Shown here in pieces: positions 40,802 through 48,802 of a stretch of DNA of 64,000 nucleotides. The translations under genes and the position numbers were made by a program. How positions within the stretch are numbered: the stretch's first letter is position 1; the number at the start of each line of letters is the position of its first letter. The notes under the pieces are model-generated. The model had not been told where the DNA came from. It made no database searches and saw only the letters and a program-made list of their open reading frames with translations. Origin of the DNA: Phycisphaerae bacterium (GTDB taxonomy: Bacteria > Planctomycetota > Phycisphaerae > Phycisphaerales > SM1A02); the NCBI GenBank assembly GCA_002702575.1, contig PAAJ01000016.1, forward strand, positions 143,452 to 207,451, given 5' to 3'.

Positions 40802-41620
40802 TCACGCCTGCATGGCTGCGGACTTGTGGGAGCGAACCCAGGCAACCGCATTCCGGAACATCGCCAGGCCGGGCGGATCGCCCTCCAGCTGATCAAGACC
40901 GTGCCGAGTCCAGGAAGGATGCTGAGTCCATCGTGTGTATCGCTCGGGATGGGGCATGAGACCCAGGATCAGACCGGATGCGTCACAGATCCCTGCGACA
41001 GCGCCTTCTGATCCGTTCGGATCGTCATCGGCCGCATATCGCACGGCGACTCGACCCGAGTCTTGCAGGGAATCCAGTTGACCGCCTGACATGAAACGAC
41101 CTTCACCATGCGCGATGGGCAGCATGGCGCCTCCCGGTTCTGGTTCGAGTCCACGTGTCCAGATGCAGATGGTGTCGGTTGGATACTCGACTCGAACCCA
41201 CCGGTCGATGAACCGAGCGGATTCATTGTCGACCAGCGCCACGCGGGGGCTGGGCGGCGTGTCGGTCAGGTCGGCATCCGGGTCCGGGCCTGGAAGGAGG
41301 CCGGCCTGGACGGCAATCTGAAAACCATTGCATGGTGCGATCATCGGAACGCCCCGCTCGATCGCGCGGCGCAGGCCGTCCCAGAGATGAGCTCGAATCA
41401 CCTGAGCGGCGATCCGTCCCGCAGCCACGGCATCGCCGTAGGAGAAACCACCAGGCAACCCGATCAGATCCGCCTCATCCAGACGTTCCGGATTCTCAAC
41501 CAGTTGTTTGATGTGCACCCGGATCGGGTTCGCACCTGCAAGCGTGAACGCCTCGCAGAGCTCCTCATCACAATTGATGCCGGGAGCAGTCAGGATGAGG
41601 GCGGTGGGTCGTTCGGTCAT
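40802..41620 (-). CDS. purQ: FGAM synthase glutaminase subunit PurQ
   Basis: Class I glutamine amidotransferase supplying ammonia to PurL in purine synthesis. 272 residues from the ATG at 41620. 'GLPGGFSYGDAVAAGRI' oxyanion region, nucleophile cysteine in 'MIAPCNGFQI', and catalytic His-x-Glu in 'LMPHPERY'. It lies 39 nt downstream of purL on the same strand, so the two subunits are co-expressed. Confidence 0.95.
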   Translation of the reverse strand: MTERPTALILTAPGINCDEELCEAFTLAGANPIRVHIKQLVENPERLDEADLIGLPGGFSYGDAVAAGRIAAQVIRAHLWDGLRRAIERGVPMIAPCNGFQIAVQAGLLPGPDPDADLTDTPPSPRVALVDNESARFIDRWVRVEYPTDTICIWTRGLEPEPGGAMLPIAHGEGRFMSGGQLDSLQDSGRVAVRYAADDDPNGSEGAVAGICDASGLILGLMPHPERYTRWTQHPSWTRHGLDQLEGDPPGLAMFRNAVAWVRSHKSAAMQA

Positions 41621-41659
41621 GATGGCATTGTAGAGTGAAGAACCGGACATCCGGCCCGA

Positions 41660-44557
41660 CTAGATGACCAGGCCGTTGGTCCAAGCGTCCTGGAGAACGG
41701 ACATGTCGAGACGAAGCTCATCCATGACCAGCGTCGAGTCATCGGTGAATGAGCCGAGAACAGTCATTGGATGCCCCTGAAGCATCGACTCGATCTCCTG
41801 AAGCCTGTCCGACCGGACTTCCAGAAGGTAACGGGATGGTGTTTCAGCGAAGCAACCGGTCAGCAGATCGAGCTCACCGACAACCTTGTCGGATTCCAGG
41901 CTCAGTCCCAGACCACCTGCCATGGCCATCTCGACTGCGGCCAGCAACAGTCCACCCTCGCTGCAGTCATGGGCACTCTCCGCGAGACGGCCCGCAATGA
42001 TGTCTGCCACGAGCCGTGCACGCTCAGGCCCGGCCTGAAGATCGGTCCGTGGAAGTGAACGATCACCTTGCAGATCCGGGCAGATCTTCAAGGCATGAGA
42101 ACCACCCATCGCAGCTGTGGTTTCCCCAATGCAGACCAGAACGTTGCCAGCCTGTTTGGCGTCCATCGTGACACACGACTCGATGTCCTTGACGATGCCC
42201 ATGCCGGAGATCAGCAAGGTCGGCGGAATCCGAATCGTCTCGCCATCTTCCGTCGTGAACTGGTTGTTCAGTGAATCCTTGCCCGAGATGAAGGGTGCCC
42301 GGTAGGCCTTGGCCCCGTCGTAGCAGCCTTCGGCAGCACGAACAAGAAGCCCGAGGGATTCCGGATCATTGCAACCAGGCCAGCAGAAGTTGTCGAGAAT
42401 CGCAATGCGTTCGGGATCGGTACCGACACACACCAGATTCCGAATGCATTCATCGATGGCCGCGAGAACCATCAGGTACGGATCTTCTTCCAGACCGGTC
42501 GCCAGACCGTTTCCGATTCCCAGGCCCTGGTTCGAATCCGCCACCGGCTTGATCACAGCGGCATCACCGGGTCCATTGCCATGTACACCGACCATCGGTC
42601 TGAGAACACTTCGGCCCTGAACCTCGTGGTCATACTGGCGAATGATGCGTTCCTTTGAACAGATGTTGGGATGGGACAACAGCCCGATGAGCAGATCCTC
42701 GACGGACATGGTTTGCGTCCCTGCCGGTTCCTGAACAGGATCCGACCACCGGGCTTCCTTCGTGGACTGGGGAATGCCCTCGTGCAGAAGTTCCATGGAC
42801 AGTCGGCCGACTTCGGTGCCATGGTGGCGCAGAATCAATTCGCGTCTGTCGTTTCCGAAGTGCCCCAGGTCGCACATCTCGACCTCGTTGGCATCACAGA
42901 TGTCCTGCAGCGCACGCACCTTGTCCGCCGGTACGGCAAGCACCATCCGCTCCTGAGCCTCGGAGATCCAGATTTCACTGGCTGTGAGACCGGCGTACTT
43001 GAGAGGTGCCTTTTCGAGATCGACCTCGGCACCAAGCGTTTCCCCCATCTCTCCGACAGCACTGGAGAACCCGCCGGCACCACAATCGGTGATCGCGCTG
43101 TAGAGCGGGCCGCCGTCGTGATCACGTGCCTGAAGGATGGCGTCCAGCATCTTCTTCTCGGTAATGGCGTTTCCAATCTGGACAGCGTGTGAAAACTCGT
43201 CCGCATGGGAATCCGTCAGCTCCGCGGAGGAGAAGGTTGCACCGTGAATGCCATCTCGGCCCGTACGACCTCCCATGGCGATGATGCGATCACCCGGTTG
43301 AGGGTCGCCATGTGTCAAGGTTCTCGGCATCAGTCCGATGCAACCGCAGAACACCAGCGGGTTGCCGACATGACGATCGTCGAACCAGACAGCGCCATTG
43401 AGCGTCGGGATCCCCATTCGGTTTCCATAATCCCGTACACCTCCGACGACCTGCGACAGAATTCTTCTCGGATGGAGACAACCGGCCGGGGGATCGACGG
43501 TATCCAGTGGAGCGACGCAGAAGATGTCCGTTGCCGCAATTGGCTTGGCCGCGAGTCCGGTTCCGATGACATCCCGGATGCAACCACCGATTCCGGTTGC
43601 CGCACCACCGTAAGGCTCGAGTGCCGATGGATGATTGTGAGTCTCCGCCTTGAAGCACACCGCATGCGTTTCATCGAAGGCGATGATGCCGGCGTTGTCC
43701 ACGAAGACCGAAAGACACCAGTCGATTCCGTCGGCCATGAGTTCATGCGTCGCAGCCGCCACCGTGGACTTGAGCAGATTGTCGATTCTGGTTCGACCAC
43801 CCTCGATGGGTACGTGACCGGGACGATCGCCGTGAGGAAGCGGTCCTTCATAGGCGATGGTCGCCTTCAGTGTCTTGTGGACACAGTGTTCCGACCAGGT
43901 CTGTGCAAGCGTCTCCAGTTCGATCTCGCGGGGATCGCGGCCGGCTTCCCGGTAGTAGCTCCTGATCTCCTGCATTTCCTCCAGACTGAGGAACAGATGA
44001 CCTTCACGAGAGAGCTTTTGCAGCCCGTCATCATCAAGATCGCGAAGAGGAATCGTCGGCATCTCGACGATCCGATCCGTTCCCTCCAGGAACGAATCCG
44101 GATGGTATGGACCTTCATGCACGTGATGAATCAGCGTATTGGCCAGGCATCGGCGAGCCAGATCCCTGGCATCTTCCGTATCGATGCCTTCCATGTCGTA
44201 GCGAACACCGGTCCTGATATTGACGGTGCGGCCCAGAAGACTGTGAATCGCCAGTTGTACGGAATCCGCATCCGGGTCCATGACTCCAGGCAGTGGATGC
44301 ACTTCGATCACCGAATGACATCCGCTGTCTCTCGCACCCGTGACGGCATCTTCAGTAACAGGATTGCCAAGGAGGTCGGACTGGACGGCGGCCAGCTCGG
44401 TCGAATCGAGATCACCATCAAGCAGGTAGACGCGAGAACAGCGGATGCGCGAGGGAAGCGGATCCACGCCGGCAGCTGCCGCGGCTGCCAGTGCGGCGCG
44501 GCCTCTGGCATCATCAATGCCATCCCTCGTTCCAACCTCGATCCGGTGAATCACCAT
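41660..44557 (-). CDS. purL: FGAM synthase PurL with fused PurS-like N-terminus
   Basis: 965 residues from the ATG at 44557. The N-terminal ~160 residues contain two PurS-like units: 'IHRIEVGTRDGIDDARGRAA' with 'RVYLLDGDLD', then 'VIEVHPLPGVMDPDADSVQL' with 'GVRYDMEGIDTED'. The PurL catalytic part follows: 'LAQTWSEHCVHKTLKA', 'AVCFKAETHNHPSALEPYGG', 'DCGAGGFSSAVGEMGE', 'HDCSEGGLLLAAVEMAMAGG'. PurQ is a separate downstream gene. The architecture is intermediate between the PurS+PurL+PurQ trio and the single large enterobacterial PurL. Confidence 0.95.
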   Translation of the reverse strand: MVIHRIEVGTRDGIDDARGRAALAAAAAAGVDPLPSRIRCSRVYLLDGDLDSTELAAVQSDLLGNPVTEDAVTGARDSGCHSVIEVHPLPGVMDPDADSVQLAIHSLLGRTVNIRTGVRYDMEGIDTEDARDLARRCLANTLIHHVHEGPYHPDSFLEGTDRIVEMPTIPLRDLDDDGLQKLSREGHLFLSLEEMQEIRSYYREAGRDPREIELETLAQTWSEHCVHKTLKATIAYEGPLPHGDRPGHVPIEGGRTRIDNLLKSTVAAATHELMADGIDWCLSVFVDNAGIIAFDETHAVCFKAETHNHPSALEPYGGAATGIGGCIRDVIGTGLAAKPIAATDIFCVAPLDTVDPPAGCLHPRRILSQVVGGVRDYGNRMGIPTLNGAVWFDDRHVGNPLVFCGCIGLMPRTLTHGDPQPGDRIIAMGGRTGRDGIHGATFSSAELTDSHADEFSHAVQIGNAITEKKMLDAILQARDHDGGPLYSAITDCGAGGFSSAVGEMGETLGAEVDLEKAPLKYAGLTASEIWISEAQERMVLAVPADKVRALQDICDANEVEMCDLGHFGNDRRELILRHHGTEVGRLSMELLHEGIPQSTKEARWSDPVQEPAGTQTMSVEDLLIGLLSHPNICSKERIIRQYDHEVQGRSVLRPMVGVHGNGPGDAAVIKPVADSNQGLGIGNGLATGLEEDPYLMVLAAIDECIRNLVCVGTDPERIAILDNFCWPGCNDPESLGLLVRAAEGCYDGAKAYRAPFISGKDSLNNQFTTEDGETIRIPPTLLISGMGIVKDIESCVTMDAKQAGNVLVCIGETTAAMGGSHALKICPDLQGDRSLPRTDLQAGPERARLVADIIAGRLAESAHDCSEGGLLLAAVEMAMAGGLGLSLESDKVVGELDLLTGCFAETPSRYLLEVRSDRLQEIESMLQGHPMTVLGSFTDDSTLVMDELRLDMSVLQDAWTNGLVI

Positions 44558-44600
44558 TGACTGCAAGGTAGCCTCCTGCGAGCACGCTCGCCGTACACCG

Positions 44601-45074
44601 TCATCCCCCACGTGCCGCTTCGTCACGTGCCTGCACCGCCATGCGATCGCAGCGTTCGTTCTCTTCGTGATCATCATGACCACGTACCCAGTGCGTCGAG
44701 ATCCGATGGATCTCCCTGGCGCGATCCAGTTCCTGCCACAGATCCAGATTCAGCACAGGCTGGTTCTTGGGTCGTTTCCAGCCACGACGCTTCCATCCAT
44801 CCATCCACTCAGCCAGTCCCTTCACGACGTACTGACTGTCTGAATAGAGTGCGACCCGGCTGGGAACCTTGAGTCGTCGAAGGCCTTCGATCACGGCCAG
44901 CAGCTCCATGCGGTTGTTCGTGGTGGCTGGATCGCCCCCGTATTCCACCGCCTCCTGGCCACCAGGAAGGCTCCTGAGGATGTAGGCCCAGCCGCCAGGG
45001 CCCGGATTACCGGAACAGGCCCCGTCGGTGAAAAGAGCGACCTCTGGCAGGGATTCGGGATTGGACTCGCTCAT
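44601..45074 (-). CDS. rnhA: Ribonuclease HI
   Basis: Degrades RNA in RNA-DNA hybrids. 157 residues. Opening 'VALFTDGACSGNPGPGGWAYIL' carries the first catalytic aspartate. 'NNRMELLAVIEGL' supplies the glutamate, 'VALYSDSQYVVKGL' the second aspartate, and 'VRGHDDHEENERCDRMA' the histidine/aspartate end. The basic handle region 'WKRRGWKRPKNQP' is present. It lies 43 nt upstream of purL on the same strand and divergent from rpsL. Confidence 0.95.
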   Translation of the reverse strand: MSESNPESLPEVALFTDGACSGNPGPGGWAYILRSLPGGQEAVEYGGDPATTNNRMELLAVIEGLRRLKVPSRVALYSDSQYVVKGLAEWMDGWKRRGWKRPKNQPVLNLDLWQELDRAREIHRISTHWVRGHDDHEENERCDRMAVQARDEAARGG

Positions 45075-45162
45075 GAATGAGGAGAGTATCAGGCTCTGGC
45101 GACTCCAGAGGCCTTCAGGAGCCTTCCGGAGGGACCCCGAAACCGGTTTGGGAAGTCACGGC

Positions 45163-45191
45163 TTGGCCTGAGGGCCCGCTGCTGATAGACT
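45163..45191 (+). promoter_or_regulatory. Candidate rpsL promoter
   Basis: TTGGCC (45163-45168), 17-nt spacer, TAGACT (45186-45191). Each hexamer matches four sigma-70 consensus positions. It is placed about 30 nt before the rpsL GTG and preceded by GC-rich DNA. Confidence 0.5.
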
Positions 45192-45219
45192 GCTGGACTT
45201 GATTTTTAGGAGCGATCGC

Positions 45220-45594
45220 GTGCCGACTATTAACCAGCTTGTCCGCAAGCCCCGCAGAACACCCAAGGTGAAGTCCCAGTGCAGGGACCTTGATGCCAGT
45301 CCTCAGCGTCGTGGCGTGTGCCTGCAAGTTCGCACAGTGACCCCGAAGAAGCCGAACTCGGCACTCCGAAAGGTCGCCAGGGTTCGCCTTTCGAACGGCA
45401 AGGAAGTCACTGCCTACATCGGCGGTGAAGGACACAACCTCCAGGAGCACTCCATCGTGCTCGTTCGTGGCGGTCGAGTCCGTGACCTTCCAGGCGTTCG
45501 CTACCACGTCGTCCGAGGTTCACTCGATACCCTCGGCGTCGATGACCGCAAGCAGGGCCGTTCCAAGTACGGCGTCAAGCGCGCGAAGAAATGA
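45220..45594 (+). CDS. rpsL: 30S ribosomal protein S12
   Basis: 124 residues, exactly the usual size, with a GTG start at 45220 giving [12 protein letters not shown] after an AGGAG ribosome site. '[20 protein letters not shown]' and '[17 protein letters not shown]' are the highly conserved decoding-centre segments, including the lysines where streptomycin-resistance changes occur in other bacteria (wild-type residues here). First gene of a str-type unit, followed by rpsG. Confidence 0.98.
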   Translation: MPTINQLVRKPRRTPKVKSQCRDLDASPQRRGVCLQVRTVTPKKPNSALRKVARVRLSNGKEVTAYIGGEGHNLQEHSIVLVRGGRVRDLPGVRYHVVRGSLDTLGVDDRKQGRSKYGVKRAKK

Positions 45595-45603
45595 TGTTCT
45601 TTT

Positions 45604-45632
45604 CCCGATCATCCGTTGATGGTCGGGATTTT
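45604..45632 (+). terminator. Hairpin between rpsL and rpsG
   Basis: CCCGATCAT-CCGTTG-ATGGTCGGG (9 bp with one G-T pair) followed by ATTTT, 10 nt after the rpsL stop. It could be a partial terminator or attenuator adjusting rpsG expression. Confidence 0.5.
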
Positions 45633-45641
45633 CAATTCAAC

Positions 45642-45659
45642 GAGTCACCGAGGTGACTC
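45642..45659 (+). promoter_or_regulatory. Second intercistronic stem in the str unit
   Basis: GAGTCACC-GA-GGTGACTC, a perfect 8-nt inverted repeat without a T-run. A further pairing CGCGATC/GATCGCG lies just downstream. In E. coli, S7 binds the rpsL-rpsG intercistronic RNA to repress translation; this structured 157-nt spacer is in the same place, but homology of the site is not shown. Confidence 0.35.
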
Positions 45660-45751
45660 AAGGCAAGTAATCGCGATCACCCCCTCCCGAATTGCACGAT
45701 CGCGGTGAACACAAGGCCCCGTTTGGGGTGGATGAGCCAAAGGAGGTCGGC

Positions 45752-46246
45752 ATGGCCGGTCGAATCACAAAGTCGGAACAGCAGCTCAAGGGTGATCCTC
45801 GTCATGGCGACAAGGTCCTGAGTCGCTTCATCAATTCAGTCATGGTCGATGGCAAGAAGTCGGTCGCCACTCGCGTGATCTACGACGCACTCGACAAGAT
45901 CCAGGCTCGAATCGACAAGGACAAGCGTGAGAACATGCCGGAGAAGGCCATCGACGCCTTCCATCAGGCCATCGACAACGTCAAGCCCAACGTCGAAGTC
46001 CGATCCAAGCGTGTCGGTGGTGCCAACTACCAGGTACCCATGCCTGTGACACAACGTCGTCGTCAGAGCCTCGCCTTCCGCTGGATCATCACGGCAGCCC
46101 GTGCAGAGAAGGGCAAGCCGATGTGCGAACGACTCGCTCGTGAGCTGTATGACGCAGCGAACGGCGAAGGCAAGGCCGTCAACGTCCGGGAGCAGACCCA
46201 CCGAATGGCAGAAGCCAACAAGGCCTTCTCCCACTTCGCCTGGTGA
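45752..46246 (+). CDS. rpsG: 30S ribosomal protein S7
   Basis: 164 residues from the ATG at 45752, which is preceded by a near-perfect Shine-Dalgarno AAAGGAGG (45739-45746). Core: 'DPRHGDKVLSRFINSVMVDGKK', 'NVKPNVEVRSKRVGGANYQVP' and C-terminal 'REQTHRMAEANKAFSHFAW'. Primary 16S rRNA-binding assembly protein of the 30S head. The usual next genes fusA and tuf are not present; a ThiF-like gene follows. Confidence 0.98.
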   Translation: MAGRITKSEQQLKGDPRHGDKVLSRFINSVMVDGKKSVATRVIYDALDKIQARIDKDKRENMPEKAIDAFHQAIDNVKPNVEVRSKRVGGANYQVPMPVTQRRRQSLAFRWIITAARAEKGKPMCERLARELYDAANGEGKAVNVREQTHRMAEANKAFSHFAW

Positions 46247-46274
46247 TCCGGCCTCCGTTCGGATTCGTGATGTC

Positions 46275-47318
46275 ATGAATGCAAGCCGCTACCAGCGGCA
46301 GGTCATCCTGCCTCAGGTCGGAGAGGACGGGCAGTCCCTGTTGTCCTCTGCCCATGTTCTGGTCGCGGGTTGTGGTGCACTGGGTTGTGCCGTTGCGGAT
46401 CTGCTTGCGAGAGCAGGGGTCGGCTGTCTCAAGTTGGTCGATCGCGATCTCGTCGAACTGTCGAATCTCCAACGTCAGGTTCTCTATCAGGAATCCGATG
46501 TTGGTCTTGCCAAGGCCGAGGCAGCCGCACGACGTCTGCATTCGGTCAACTCTCAGATCGAGATCGATCCACATGTCTCCGACATCAATCCGATGACGGT
46601 AGGCGGCTTGGCGGAAGGATGCGATGTCATCGTGGACGGGCTCGACAACTTCGAGACGCGCTATCTGCTGAATGATGTCTCTGTTTCGATGAGCGTTCCA
46701 TACATCTATGGCGGTGCCGTCGGAACCGAGGGTCTTTCATTCCCGATCCTGCCCGAAAGGCAGTCAGCATGTCTTCGATGCGTCTTTCCCGAACCACCGC
46801 CTGCGGGTGCGACGGCAACCTGTGATACGGCCGGTGTCCTCGGACCGATCATCACGATGGTCGCCGCCCATGAAGCGATGCAGGTCCTCAAACTCCTGCT
46901 CATGAAGGAAGCGGACCTCGACCATGCACTGGTGAGCTTCGATGTGTGGAACAACGAGATCAGGAGACTGTCCGCACCCAAGCGGGACGATGACTGCATC
47001 TGCTGTGGTCGTCGAGAATTCGAATGGCTCGAGGGCGATCGCAGTGGTTCAACAACCACATTGTGTGGCCGTGGTGCCGTGCAGATCCTCCCGGGCAGCC
47101 AGACCCGTGTGGACCTGAAGGATCTTTCCATCCGCCTCGAGGCCCACGGTGAATTCTCTCTGCATGACGGCATCCTCAGAGGCCAGCTGCATGAGGAACG
47201 CAATGGGGACGGTGATCTTGTGGAGTTGACCGTCTTCGAGGATCTCAGGGCCATGGTTGGTCGCGTGGATTCCACCGAACGTGCCAAGGCGATCTACGAT
47301 CGTTACGTGGGATCCTGA
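46275..47318 (+). CDS. ThiF/MoeB-family adenylyltransferase (E1-like)
   Basis: 347 residues from the ATG at 46275. ATP-binding motif 'VLVAGCGALGCAVADLLARAGVG', 'SNLQRQVLYQESDVGLAKAEAA', and 'VDGLDNFETRYLLND'. Zinc cysteines are CLRC and CICC. The C-terminal ~80 residues ('CGRGAVQILPG', 'DLKDLSIRLEAHGEF', 'AKAIYDRYVGS') form the small domain found in many ThiF/MoeB proteins. It adenylates the C-terminus of a ubiquitin-like sulfur carrier (ThiS or MoaD); which one is not decidable here, although thiC is 10 kb away. Convergent overlap of 16 nt with tctA. Confidence 0.92.
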   Translation: MNASRYQRQVILPQVGEDGQSLLSSAHVLVAGCGALGCAVADLLARAGVGCLKLVDRDLVELSNLQRQVLYQESDVGLAKAEAAARRLHSVNSQIEIDPHVSDINPMTVGGLAEGCDVIVDGLDNFETRYLLNDVSVSMSVPYIYGGAVGTEGLSFPILPERQSACLRCVFPEPPPAGATATCDTAGVLGPIITMVAAHEAMQVLKLLLMKEADLDHALVSFDVWNNEIRRLSAPKRDDDCICCGRREFEWLEGDRSGSTTTLCGRGAVQILPGSQTRVDLKDLSIRLEAHGEFSLHDGILRGQLHEERNGDGDLVELTVFEDLRAMVGRVDSTERAKAIYDRYVGS

Positions 47319-48802
47319 GAAACACCACGGGCATCACTTCGGTTTCGAAGGACTGGAACAAGAATCGCAAGGATCGCCAGCAGGAGCATGGCTCCCGCAA
47401 TCGGTCGATCAATGAAGACATCCCATCCATCCATCATGAATGCCCTTCGGAGATTGAGTTCCGCAATGCTGCCAAGCACCAAACCGAGGATGACTGGCGC
47501 TGTTGGGTAGTCATGTCGACGAAGCAACCAGCCAAGCAGACCGAAGGCCGCGCAACTGCCTACATCAAAGAGACTGCTTCGCACTGCGAACGAGCCGATG
47601 ATGGCCAGCATCGCAATCATGGGAAACAACAAGGCTCGCGGCACACGCGCTACCTGAACCCAAAGCCGACTGCCAAGCATTCCGACGATCAGTAGAACGA
47701 TGTTGGCTACCAGCAAGCTCGCAAACAATCCATAGACGACATCAGGCTTCTTGGTGAAGAGTGCCGGGCCGGGAACCAATTTGTGGATCATCATGGCTCC
47801 GATCAGCACAGCCGTGGTCGCCGAGCCTGGCAGACCCAGCGTCAGCAGCGGGACAAGCGCACCACCGACTGATCCACTGTTGGCCGACTCGGCGGATGCA
47901 ATGCCTTCCGGAACACCACTTCCGAACTCGCCGGATCGTCCAGACAATCTTCGCGTGATGTCATAGGAAATGAAGCTCGCAATCGTTGCGCCGGCACCTG
48001 GCACAATCCCGATCAGGCACCCGATCAAGCTCGAACGAATCATGCACCATTTCAACCGCCAGTATTCGATGATCCGGGGCCATCGTGTTGAACTCGGCGA
48101 ATGCGAGGCCGGCGTACGAATTTGTCGCTCCAGTTGCAGCAGGATTTCCCCAAGAGCGAACATGCCGATCAGAGCTGGAATCAGACTGACACCATCGGCC
48201 AGATTCGGAATACCGAAGGATAAACGTGTGCTTCCCGAAATCGGATCTCCCCCGACTGTCGCCAACAGAAGTCCAAGAAGAACTGTGATCAATGACTTTC
48301 GCCAATCACGGCCTCCAAGTGAAGCTACTGTTGCCAGGCCGAGAATGGCCAGCGCAACGTACTCGGCAGGATGAAACTTGACCGCAATAGCCGCCAATGG
48401 AACGGAGAAGAGAATCAGGATGATCGAACCGATCAAACCGGCCATGGTGGATGAAACAAGCGAGACTCCAAGCGCTTCACCGGCACGACCCGATTTGAAC
48501 ATCGGATGTCCGTCCATTGCCGTAACGACCGCAGACGGAGTGCCGGGTGTATTGATCGTGATGGCGGTGATCGAACCTCCGTAGCTTGCAGCAACGTAGA
48601 CCGCCACGAGGAACATCAAAGCCGTACCCGGTTCCATTTCCCAAGTGAATGGCACAAGGAGTGCGACCCCCATTGCTGGTGACAGTCCTGGCATCACGCC
48701 AACGGCGATACCGAGCAGCACGCCACCGACAATCGCGAGGATCGGACCTGCTCCGAGCAAGGAAGCAAATCCATTTGTGAGATTCATGCCGAAGTCGTTC
48801 AT
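47303..48802 (-). CDS. tctA: Tripartite tricarboxylate transporter large subunit TctA
   Basis: 499 residues from the ATG at 48802; the longer track ORF reads back into the upstream gene. About twelve transmembrane helices with duplicated family motifs 'GVMPGLSPAMGVALLVPFT' and 'GIVPGAGATIASFISYDITRR', plus 'YGGSITAITINTPGTP' and 'LLTLGLPGSATTAVLIGAM'. Channel-like component of the binding-protein-dependent secondary transporter for citrate or other carboxylates. Its ATGA start overlaps the stop of the fused TctC-TctB gene, giving tight coupling. Confidence 0.95.
   Translation of the reverse strand: MNDFGMNLTNGFASLLGAGPILAIVGGVLLGIAVGVMPGLSPAMGVALLVPFTWEMEPGTALMFLVAVYVAASYGGSITAITINTPGTPSAVVTAMDGHPMFKSGRAGEALGVSLVSSTMAGLIGSIILILFSVPLAAIAVKFHPAEYVALAILGLATVASLGGRDWRKSLITVLLGLLLATVGGDPISGSTRLSFGIPNLADGVSLIPALIGMFALGEILLQLERQIRTPASHSPSSTRWPRIIEYWRLKWCMIRSSLIGCLIGIVPGAGATIASFISYDITRRLSGRSGEFGSGVPEGIASAESANSGSVGGALVPLLTLGLPGSATTAVLIGAMMIHKLVPGPALFTKKPDVVYGLFASLLVANIVLLIVGMLGSRLWVQVARVPRALLFPMIAMLAIIGSFAVRSSLFDVGSCAAFGLLGWLLRRHDYPTAPVILGLVLGSIAELNLRRAFMMDGWDVFIDRPIAGAMLLLAILAILVPVLRNRSDARGVSQDPT

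Noticed and set aside
43205-44560. 451-aa plus-strand ORF antisense to purL
   Set aside because: Shadow frame of a well-supported purL; no domain is recognised and no ribosome site was looked for beyond that.
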